From positions 1 to 7,220 of the forward strand of contig CAMPHX010000059.1 of the NCBI GenBank assembly GCA_946886085.1: a stretch of 7,220 nucleotides of DNA, in the 5' to 3' direction. The DNA comes from an uncultured Flavobacteriales bacterium (GTDB lineage Bacteria > Bacteroidota > Bacteroidia > Flavobacteriales > Vicingaceae). Position numbers and translations under genes: made by a program. The notes beneath the pieces are model-generated. The model did not search any database and was not told the origin of the DNA. It worked only from the letters and a program-made list of their open reading frames with translations. Below, piece by piece: positions 1 through 6,233 of the stretch; the first letter of the stretch is position 1; the number at the start of each line of letters is the position of its first letter.

Positions 1-11
1 AGATAGAATAG

Positions 12-19
12 TATCTTTG
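12..19 (+). promoter_or_regulatory. Candidate Bacteroidota -7 promoter element (TATCTTTG) for the ricT-led operon
   Basis: TATCTTTG is an exact match to TAnnTTTG, the -7 element recognised by the primary sigma factor of Bacteroidota. Transcription would begin around 24-27, giving a leader of roughly 90 bases before the ATG at 114. The expected -33 TTTG/TTG element would lie before the start of the window, so only half of the promoter can be checked. A run of nine T (27-35) begins at the expected start site. The 1-113 region has stops in the reading frame of the first gene and no other gene, which suits a promoter-plus-leader reading. Confidence 0.45.
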
Positions 20-113
20 TTACATCTTTTTTTTTAAGATAACTAGAGACAATATGTTCAATTTGCAGAGAATAAAGCGATGAACTTTTAAATATAACGT
101 AACAAATTAATAT

Positions 114-1304
114 ATGGGGTGTAGTGGATGTAGCACAGGAAGAGGTTGTGGAACTTCTTCATCTGGCTGTAGCAGTAAGTCGGGAGGTTGTAATAAATTA
201 AATGTAACCAATTGGCTTAATGACATAGAATTACCTTTCGGACAGGAACCATTCGACTGTGTTGAAGTTCGATTTAAAAATAACCGGAAAGAATTTTTTA
301 GAAATACTGACAAACTGAGTTTAAATGTTGGTGATGTGGTTGCTGTTGAAGCAGCTTCGGGTCATGATATAGGAACGGTTTCATTAGCCGGAGAATTGGT
401 GAAAAAACAAATGCGTAAGCACAAAGTAGATTTAGATTCTAAAGAAATTCTTAAAATTTACCGCTTGGCAAATGATGGTGATGTTAAAAAATGGATAACT
501 GCTCAAAAAAGAGAAGAAGATACCATGTTTAAAGCCAGAACCATTGCTATTGCCTATGGCTTGCAGATGAAAATTAGCGATGTAGAATATCAAGGAGATA
601 ATTCAAAAGCTATTTTTTATTATACAGCAGAAACAAGAGTTGACTTTAGAGAACTGATTAAAAAATTAGCCGAGGAGTTTAAAATCCGTATTGAGATGAA
701 GCAAATTGGCGTTCGTCAGGAAGCCAGTAGGTTAGGAGGGATTGGCTCTTGCGGAAGAGAATTATGTTGTTCTACTTGGTTAACAGATTTTAGGTCTGTT
801 TCTACTTCAGCAGCACGTTATCAGCAACTTTCGTTAAATCCTGAAAAACTGGCGGGACAATGCGGAAAACTTAAATGTTGCTTAAATTATGAGTTGGATG
901 CTTATACCGATGCGCTAAAATTATTTCCGGATACCAGCATTAACTTAAAGACTAAAAAAGGTGAAGCTTTTTACAGAAAGATGGACATTTTTAGCAATAC
1001 ACTTTGGTATTCTTACAAAGATGATCCTGTTCGTTTTATTGAGATGAAACTTGATAGAGTAAACGAGATTATTGCGATGAACAAAAAAAGTGAGTTTCCT
1101 GAAGATTTAGCCATGTATATGGAAATTAAAGAGGAAGTTAAAAAGCCTGATTACGAAAATGTTGTCGGACAAGATTCTTTAACTCGTTTCGATAAACCAA
1201 AAGGCAATAACAACAGAAACAAAAACAAGCGAAGAAAAAAAGGTGGAAAGCCCAACAACCAACAACATGCTAATAATAATCGACCAAACAATAAAAGAGA
1301 TTAA
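114..1304 (+). CDS. ricT: RicT/PSP1-family iron-sulfur regulatory protein
   Basis: This 396-residue cytoplasmic protein belongs to the PSP1 C-terminal (RicT/YaaT) family. In Bacillus subtilis RicT works with RicA and RicF in a complex carrying [4Fe-4S] clusters that assists RNase Y-dependent mRNA processing. No ricA or ricF gene lies in this window, so the role here is less certain. Visible features are: a Cys-rich N-terminus with Cys at 3, 6, 12, 19 and 26; the conserved PSP1 core at about 130-265, with GSCGRELCCSTWL at 211-223 and GQCGKLKCCLNYE at 248-260, which give six Cys suited to cluster binding; and a disordered basic Asn/Lys/Arg tail from about 362 to the end that may touch RNA. The start is firm: an in-frame TAA lies at 108-110, directly upstream. 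It is the first gene of the likely operon, 9 bases before gldH, a neighbour I know from other Bacteroidota. Confidence 0.85.
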   Translation: MGCSGCSTGRGCGTSSSGCSSKSGGCNKLNVTNWLNDIELPFGQEPFDCVEVRFKNNRKEFFRNTDKLSLNVGDVVAVEAASGHDIGTVSLAGELVKKQMRKHKVDLDSKEILKIYRLANDGDVKKWITAQKREEDTMFKARTIAIAYGLQMKISDVEYQGDNSKAIFYYTAETRVDFRELIKKLAEEFKIRIEMKQIGVRQEASRLGGIGSCGRELCCSTWLTDFRSVSTSAARYQQLSLNPEKLAGQCGKLKCCLNYELDAYTDALKLFPDTSINLKTKKGEAFYRKMDIFSNTLWYSYKDDPVRFIEMKLDRVNEIIAMNKKSEFPEDLAMYMEIKEEVKKPDYENVVGQDSLTRFDKPKGNNNRNKNKRRKKGGKPNNQQHANNNRPNNKRD

Positions 1305-1313
1305 CTACTATTC

Positions 1314-1796
1314 ATGCCGCAATTATTAAAAATAACCAGTATAATTAGTTTAATTTTTTTAATGGCTTCGTGTACCGATAATACGGTGTATGATGAGTAT
1401 ATTGCTATAGATAATGCCAATTGGAAAAAAGAAAATGTTGCCACTTTTGAGTTTGAAGCTAAAGACACATTACATCCTCATAATATTTATATAAACATCA
1501 GAAATAAAGGTAATTATGCGTATAGCAATTTGTACTTATTTATTACTATAAATGGACCAAGCGGAGATTTTTCTAAAGATACCGTAAATTGTGTTATTGC
1601 TGATAATAGAGGTAAATGGAAGGGGAAAGGTATTGGTGATTTGTGGGATTATCAGCAGCCTTATTTAGGAAATGTAAAGTTTGCAAAAAAAGGAATTTAT
1701 ACGGTTTACCTCGAACAAGCCATGCGTGTTGAAGATGGATTAAATGGAATATCAGATATTGGTTTGAAAGTTGAGAAAATAGAAACCGATAAATAG
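1314..1796 (+). CDS. gldH: Gliding motility lipoprotein GldH
   Basis: This 160-residue lipoprotein matches GldH, one of the Gld proteins needed for gliding in Flavobacterium, where gliding is coupled to the type IX secretion system. It is expected to be lipid-anchored in the envelope. Residues 1-19 form a hydrophobic signal peptide ending in a lipobox (LMASC), with Cys20 as the lipidated residue. Family features in the mature part are VYDEY at 25-29, the Trp at 37, NIYINIRN at 57-64, QAMR at 135-138 and GISDIGL at 145-151. Length is normal for the family and there is no sign of damage. It has no Shine-Dalgarno sequence, as is usual in this phylum. It sits between ricT and the SLT/LysM gene in a tight run. 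Whether the organism glides cannot be decided from this gene alone, because gldH also occurs in non-gliding Bacteroidota. Confidence 0.87.
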   Translation: MPQLLKITSIISLIFLMASCTDNTVYDEYIAIDNANWKKENVATFEFEAKDTLHPHNIYINIRNKGNYAYSNLYLFITINGPSGDFSKDTVNCVIADNRGKWKGKGIGDLWDYQQPYLGNVKFAKKGIYTVYLEQAMRVEDGLNGISDIGLKVEKIETDK

Positions 1797-1811
1797 GTAT
1801 TTTGTAAGTCC

Positions 1812-3266
1812 ATGAGCGTTTTTTTTAAACATATTTTTATTATTGTTTCCTTGTTGTTTTTATCGGCTGAGTTAGTCGCTCAAAAAAAGCAAAAAGAAAC
1901 CGTTTATAAATCGGAATATGAAGATGTTACCAAAAACACTTACAACAAAAAACTACTCTCACTTTCTGAAAAACAACCTCCTAAACATATTGACTATAAA
2001 GGCCCTGAAATAACAACCGGAGCAACTTTTTTGTTTGGAGTTACTCCTTTAGAAAGAGCTTTTCCAACAGCTTATCCTGAAAATCATTATTTGCCTTATT
2101 ATTTCTCATCAAAAGCGTATAAATGTCCAACAGCGTTGAGCTTGTTAAAATATTACCAACCCATCATTGATAGGGAATTAGAAAAACATCAACTACCAAA
2201 AGAGTTGAACTTAGTGCCTTTGGTATGTTCGGCCTTTAATCCAACATCAAAAAATGGTATTGGTGGTGAAGGTTTTTGGCATTTAACTTATCCTCAGGCG
2301 GTAAAATACGGTTTGCGGGTAGATGAATTAGTTGATGAAAGAAGAGATTTTGAAAAAGCTACTTTTGCTGCGGTAAGTAATATCAAGCAATTGTACGAAT
2401 TGTATCAAAATTGGGAACTTACTTTGGCAGCTTATTCTTGTGGAGTAGTAAATGTAAATAAGGCAATTTTGCGTTCGGGAAAGAAAGATTACAAATCGCT
2501 TTATAATTTGTTACCTACAGAAACGAATGAATTTGTAAATGCGTTTACAGCAATGGTTTATATTGTTAATTATGATGATTATGAGGTGGTTAAACTAAAG
2601 CCTAAATTCGATAAAGACACTTTGGTTTTAGAAAGAAAACTTCAGGTTAAAGCGTTGGAAGATGTTATAGGTTTTGATAAAAATCAGTTTGAGTTTTTTA
2701 ATCAGGTTTTAAATTTTGATAAAGCCATTTTACCGGCAAATTATCCCTTATATTTTGCTAAAGCAGATAAAAAGAAAATTATTGAAATGAAGGATAGTAT
2801 TTATTTTTATCAGGATTCGATATTGAATAAACCTAAACCTATTGAAATTCAAAAAGACACAGAATACATTCCGGATTTTGATGGAGAACCTATTGTTTAT
2901 GTGGTAAAATCGGGAGATGTATTGGGTTTAATTGCCGAAAGACATAAAGTTTCTGTTGCTGAATTACAAAGTTGGAATAACCTCAGAGGAACAAGAATAG
3001 ATATCGGACAAAAATTAAGTATTTACGGAGAACGACAAGCAGCACCGGAACCTGTGGCTGAAGAAAAGAATGAAGCAAAACCAGAAACACCTAAAAATAC
3101 TATTTTTTCAAGTGGAGATTACACCATATACACTGTAAAATCGGGCGATAATTTATGGCTAATTGCTAAAAACTATCCGGGGATTTCTGCTGATGACATT
3201 ATGAAATTCAATAATATTGATGCAAATTTAAATATTGGTCAACAATTAAAGATTCCGAAGAAATAA
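1812..3266 (+). CDS. Exported LysM protein with a degenerate lytic-transglycosylase (MltD-like) domain, probable pseudoenzyme
   Basis: This 484-residue protein has a signal peptide (about 1-23, ending VA/Q), an SLT/MltD-like domain (about 105-255), a linker with a possible degenerate LysM-like segment (about 276-318), and two LysM repeats (about 362-405 and 437-482) separated by a Pro/Glu-rich spacer. LysM binds peptidoglycan glycan chains; active SLT domains cleave MurNAc-GlcNAc bonds. The fold is recognisable from LPKELNLVPLVCSAFNP at 128-144, VDERRD at 174-179 and WELTLAAYSCG at 201-211. In active relatives such as MltD, the stretch reads I/V-E-S-A-F, and Glu is catalytic. Here Cys139 (TGT at 2226-2228) takes its place. 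The GLWQ/GIWQ motif has become GFWH (154-157) and AAYN-CGPG has become AAYSCGVV (206-213). Catalysis of the usual type is therefore unlikely, although the gene is intact. A structural or substrate-targeting role is inferred, possibly with the SGNH hydrolase encoded 14 bases downstream. Confidence 0.82.
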   Translation: MSVFFKHIFIIVSLLFLSAELVAQKKQKETVYKSEYEDVTKNTYNKKLLSLSEKQPPKHIDYKGPEITTGATFLFGVTPLERAFPTAYPENHYLPYYFSSKAYKCPTALSLLKYYQPIIDRELEKHQLPKELNLVPLVCSAFNPTSKNGIGGEGFWHLTYPQAVKYGLRVDELVDERRDFEKATFAAVSNIKQLYELYQNWELTLAAYSCGVVNVNKAILRSGKKDYKSLYNLLPTETNEFVNAFTAMVYIVNYDDYEVVKLKPKFDKDTLVLERKLQVKALEDVIGFDKNQFEFFNQVLNFDKAILPANYPLYFAKADKKKIIEMKDSIYFYQDSILNKPKPIEIQKDTEYIPDFDGEPIVYVVKSGDVLGLIAERHKVSVAELQSWNNLRGTRIDIGQKLSIYGERQAAPEPVAEEKNEAKPETPKNTIFSSGDYTIYTVKSGDNLWLIAKNYPGISADDIMKFNNIDANLNIGQQLKIPKK

Positions 3267-3280
3267 CACCTCAAGAAACA

Positions 3281-4765
3281 ATGCCAAAAGCTAAAATTGT
3301 TTCGCCACTTCTTACGTTGACAACGTTGGTAGCAGTATTTCTTTTGCTTTTTTTGGTCATGTTTGTTTTTCCGGCTGATGGAATTAAAGTAGGAAAATAC
3401 GAATTGCAATTTCCTACTCCCAATGAGTTTTTTGGCATAGAAAATAAGTCAGACAGTATAGAAAATTATGAAAAAGATTTAGCCCTATTGTTTGATGATT
3501 CTACCATGGTAAAAGAAAAAATATCGCAAATTGATTCTACCATTATCAAACAAAAATTAGACTCATTAGCAGCCTATAGAAAAAAACTCCAAGTTACTGA
3601 TAAGTCTATACCTGCTTTGCATCGTTTTTTTGAAGCCTTAGAGAATGCTCAGAAAAAGAAAGTGCGTATCATGCATTATGGTGATTCTCAAATTGAAGTA
3701 GATAGAATAACTTCGTATATCAGAAATGAATTACAAACTAAATTTGGTGGTATTGGAGTAGGGCTTTTTCCTGTAGTTGATATTGCTCCAAAAATGAGTG
3801 TAAACATTAGCTATTCTGAAAATTGGCAACGTTATGCAGGTTACGGAGCAAAAGATTCTACTATAACACATCAGCGATACGGACCGCTAATTAGTTTTAG
3901 CAGGTTTGCTCCAATACCTCAGACTACTTTTTTAGATGAACTTCCTGATAATGAAGCATGGATTAAGATTAATAAACCTAAAGCATCTTACGGAAAAACA
4001 AAACAATATACCCAACTAAAAATAATGCTCAGCAATATGGTAACTTATGTAGATTACGAAATTATTGTTGATGGAACAGTGGCTAAAGAAGGCAAGTTAG
4101 CTCCTAATTCTCCTTTTGAGGTAATTACAACTAATTTTAAATCTACTCCCGAAGAAATTTTAATCAATTTTAAAGGTAAAGATAGTCCGGATGTGTATGC
4201 ACTTTCATTAGAAGGAAATACTGGAGTGGTAATGGATAATATTCCGCTAAGAGGTTCGTCAGGAACAATTTTTACTAAGCTCGACAGAACTTTAATGGCA
4301 AACGCTTTTGCACATCTTTCACCAGATTTAATTATTCTGCAATTTGGAGGAAATGTAATGCCTTATATCAAATCAGAAAAAGAGTGTGAAGACTATGGGA
4401 ATTGGTTTAAATCTCAAATAAATTTTATTAAAAGAAACAATCCAAAAGCAGCTATAATGGTTATTGGCCCGAGTGATATGTCTATTAAGGAAAAAACAAC
4501 TTACGTTACTTACCCTATGTTAGAAGGAGTGAGAGATGCGTTAAAAGATGCTGCACTTTCAACAGATTGTATTTTTTGGGATATGTATGAAGTGATGGGC
4601 GGTAAAAACTCTATGCCCGATTGGGTAAATGCAGAACCACCGTTGGCAGCTTCCGATTATACACACTTTACGCCTAAAGGAGCAAAAAAGATTGCTGAGG
4701 AGTTTTATAACAAACTTACCGAAATGTATGTAGATTATAAGCTAGACGAGCCTCTTAATCCGTAA
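3281..4765 (+). CDS. Membrane-anchored SGNH/GDSL hydrolase, possible cell-wall or polysaccharide O-acetylesterase
   Basis: This 494-residue protein has one N-terminal membrane segment (about 8-30) with no obvious cleavage site, then a charged, helix-prone stalk (about 53-127), then an SGNH hydrolase domain facing the periplasm. The SGNH blocks are visible: MHYGDSQIE at 131-139 with nucleophile Ser136, a glycine block RGSSG at 324-328, LQFGGN at 353-358 with Asn358, and SDYTH at 458-462 giving Asp459 and His462. The catalytic set looks complete. Between blocks I and II there is an insert of about 190 residues rich in beta-strand-like sequence. Such a module between the blocks recalls the peptidoglycan O-acetylesterase Ape1, but this is a resemblance of layout only. 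The gene follows the LysM/pseudo-SLT gene closely, which favours a wall substrate. No MBOAT acyltransferase gene, a frequent partner of such proteins, lies in the window. The substrate is unproven, and an acyltransferase role is also possible. Confidence 0.75.
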   Translation: MPKAKIVSPLLTLTTLVAVFLLLFLVMFVFPADGIKVGKYELQFPTPNEFFGIENKSDSIENYEKDLALLFDDSTMVKEKISQIDSTIIKQKLDSLAAYRKKLQVTDKSIPALHRFFEALENAQKKKVRIMHYGDSQIEVDRITSYIRNELQTKFGGIGVGLFPVVDIAPKMSVNISYSENWQRYAGYGAKDSTITHQRYGPLISFSRFAPIPQTTFLDELPDNEAWIKINKPKASYGKTKQYTQLKIMLSNMVTYVDYEIIVDGTVAKEGKLAPNSPFEVITTNFKSTPEEILINFKGKDSPDVYALSLEGNTGVVMDNIPLRGSSGTIFTKLDRTLMANAFAHLSPDLIILQFGGNVMPYIKSEKECEDYGNWFKSQINFIKRNNPKAAIMVIGPSDMSIKEKTTYVTYPMLEGVRDALKDAALSTDCIFWDMYEVMGGKNSMPDWVNAEPPLAASDYTHFTPKGAKKIAEEFYNKLTEMYVDYKLDEPLNP

Positions 4766-4770
4766 CTTTG
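4763..4770 (+). promoter_or_regulatory. Possible internal -7 promoter element (TAACTTTG) before mnmE
   Basis: TAACTTTG fits TAnnTTTG exactly. It includes the TAA stop codon of the SGNH gene (4763-4765) and ends five bases before the mnmE ATG. A transcript starting at the usual distance would be leaderless or nearly so. No TTTG or TTG is seen about 19 bases upstream, so the -33 part is missing. In AT-rich DNA this match could be chance. Confidence 0.25.
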
Positions 4771-4775
4771 TTTTT

Positions 4776-6164
4776 ATGAACAACAACCGACTTACAGATA
4801 CAATTTGTGCTATTTCTACGCCTCCAGGTGTTGGTGCCATAGCTATTATACGACTTTCCGGGCCGGATGCCATTAATATAGCGAATACTGTTTTTCATGG
4901 GAAAGATTTACTAAAAGTACCATCTCATACCATCCATTTTGGAACAATAAGAGAAAACGATAAAATTATTGATGAGGTATTGGTAAGTATTTTTAAAGAT
5001 AAGAAATCCTTTACAGGCGAAAATGCTGTTGAAATATCAACTCATGGTTCACCTTATATTCAGCAGCAAGTATTACAATTATTATTGAAAAAAGGAGCTA
5101 AACATGCTCAACATGGTGAGTTTACCATGCGCGCTTTTCTTAATGGTAAAATGGATTTATCTCAAGCTGAGGCGGTTGCTGATGTTATTGCTGCCAATTC
5201 TGAAACTGCACATCAATTGGCAATGGAGCAAATGCGTGGAGGTTTTAGTAATGAAATTAAAAAACTGAGAGAAGAGTTGATACATTTTGCTTCATTAATT
5301 GAGTTGGAACTCGATTTTAGTGAAGAAGATGTGGAGTTTGCCAACAGGCAGCAACTGAAAGATTTAGTAACTAAATTACACGAAGCACTTCATCAACTAA
5401 TACAATCGTTTAATGTTGGTAATGTTATAAAAACAGGCGTTCCCGTAGCCATTGTTGGCGAACCGAATGTGGGAAAATCTACCTTACTAAATGCGTTGCT
5501 GAATGAGGAAAGAGCCATAGTTTCTGATATTGCAGGAACTACAAGAGATGTGATTGAAGATGAGCTGAATATTAAAGGCATTAATTTTAGGTTTGTAGAT
5601 ACAGCAGGAATTAGAGAAACTACCGACCAAATTGAGTCGCTAGGAATAAAAAAATCGTATGAAAAAATTGATCAAGCCTTAGTGGTATTGCTGATGGTTG
5701 ATGCGGTAACTATTTCGAAAGAAAAGTTGCAAAATGATGTGGCAAAAATTAGAGAACGCATTAGTAACAAGCAGAAAAAAATGTTTGTTATTGCCAATAA
5801 AATAGACCAAGGCAACGAACAAGAAGTGTTACAAAAATTTGAAGGGATAGATGATGTGGTTTTTATTGCAGCTAAAGACAATAAAAATGTAGAAGAAATT
5901 ACGAATAAACTTTATACAAGTGTTGCTGAAGGGTTGGTAAATACTAATGATACGGTGGTTACCAATGCTCGTCATCATGAGGCGTTATCTCAAGCAAATG
6001 ACTATTTGTTAAGAGTTTTAGAAGGCTTAGACCAACAAATTACAGGAGATTTCTTGGCTATGGATATTCGCCAGGCTCTTTTCCATTTAGGACAAATTAC
6101 AGGAGAGATATCAACTGATGACCTGTTAGATAACATCTTTAGTAAATTTTGTATCGGGAAATAA
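4776..6164 (+). CDS. mnmE: tRNA modification GTPase MnmE (TrmE)
   Basis: This 462-residue protein is full-length MnmE. With MnmG it installs the (carboxymethyl)aminomethyl group at C5 of wobble uridine U34 in certain tRNAs, using a folate one-carbon donor, and improves decoding of codons ending in A or G. The N-terminal folate-binding/dimerisation domain begins with TDTICAISTPPG (7-18). The central helical domain carries an inserted G domain with GEPNVGKS (228-235, P-loop), GTTRD (254-258, the potassium-dependent switch loop), DTAG (275-278) and NKID (341-344). The C-terminus has ITGEISTDDLLDNIFSKF followed by CIGK, so the conserved C-x-G-K end with Cys459 is present. Nothing is missing or broken. 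It starts 10 bases after the SGNH gene and is probably co-transcribed with it, with a possible extra start at 4763-4770. mnmG is not in the window. Confidence 0.97.
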   Translation: MNNNRLTDTICAISTPPGVGAIAIIRLSGPDAINIANTVFHGKDLLKVPSHTIHFGTIRENDKIIDEVLVSIFKDKKSFTGENAVEISTHGSPYIQQQVLQLLLKKGAKHAQHGEFTMRAFLNGKMDLSQAEAVADVIAANSETAHQLAMEQMRGGFSNEIKKLREELIHFASLIELELDFSEEDVEFANRQQLKDLVTKLHEALHQLIQSFNVGNVIKTGVPVAIVGEPNVGKSTLLNALLNEERAIVSDIAGTTRDVIEDELNIKGINFRFVDTAGIRETTDQIESLGIKKSYEKIDQALVVLLMVDAVTISKEKLQNDVAKIRERISNKQKKMFVIANKIDQGNEQEVLQKFEGIDDVVFIAAKDNKNVEEITNKLYTSVAEGLVNTNDTVVTNARHHEALSQANDYLLRVLEGLDQQITGDFLAMDIRQALFHLGQITGEISTDDLLDNIFSKFCIGK

Positions 6165-6173
6165 AATTTTAAA

Positions 6174-6233
6174 ATGAAGTGTAGAACATGTAAAAACGCA
6201 TTCTGGTTCAAATTAAATAAAAATGAAAAATAA
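6174..6233 (+). other. Possible 19-residue CxxC leader ORF overlapping the rhuM-fic start
   Basis: An ATG at 6174 opens a 19-codon frame, MKCRTCKNAFWFKLNKNEK, ending in TAA at 6231-6233, 11 bases inside the rhuM-fic gene in another frame. It fills most of the 58-base gap after mnmE. It could couple translation to the downstream gene, be the remnant of a lost gene, or be chance; at this length chance is likely. I know no matching family. Confidence 0.12.

Larger units (their letters stand above)
114..6164 (+). other. Probable operon: ricT - gldH - SLT/LysM protein - SGNH hydrolase - mnmE
   Basis: Five co-directional genes are separated by 9, 15, 14 and 10 bases, with no visible GC-rich hairpin plus T-run between them. 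This is the normal signature of one transcript. An internal start before mnmE is possible (see the element at 4763-4770). Co-transcription is inferred from spacing only. Confidence 0.6.

Noticed and set aside
107..313. Open frame on the - strand across the start of ricT
   Set aside because: It lies opposite the well-supported ricT coding sequence, has no family resemblance, and its Leu/Pro/Gln-rich end simply mirrors the Gly/Ser/Cys-rich start of ricT.
1798..1804. TATTTTG between gldH and the SLT/LysM gene as a promoter
   Set aside because: One base too short for TAnnTTTG, and the 15-base gap fits read-through from gldH.
6035..6106. 15-base direct repeat ACAAATTACAGGAGA at 6035-6049 and 6092-6106
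   Set aside because: The copies are in the same frame and encode Q-I-T-G twice in the MnmE C-terminal region. The second belongs to the conserved end of the protein, so coincidence of codons explains it better than a mobile or attachment site.
6143..6151. TAAATTTTG as a promoter element for rhuM-fic
   Set aside because: Spacing between TA and TTTG is three bases rather than two, and it lies inside the conserved end of mnmE.
6161..6209. Terminator after mnmE
   Set aside because: ATTTTAAAAT is self-complementary but has no G/C pairs, and GAAC/GTTC at 6184-6209 pairs over only four bases with no T-run after it.
5393..6211. Three short - strand frames (5393-5581, 5672-5881, 6002-6211) across the second half of mnmE
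   Set aside because: They are antisense shadows of the intact MnmE G domain and C-terminus, with no recognisable product.
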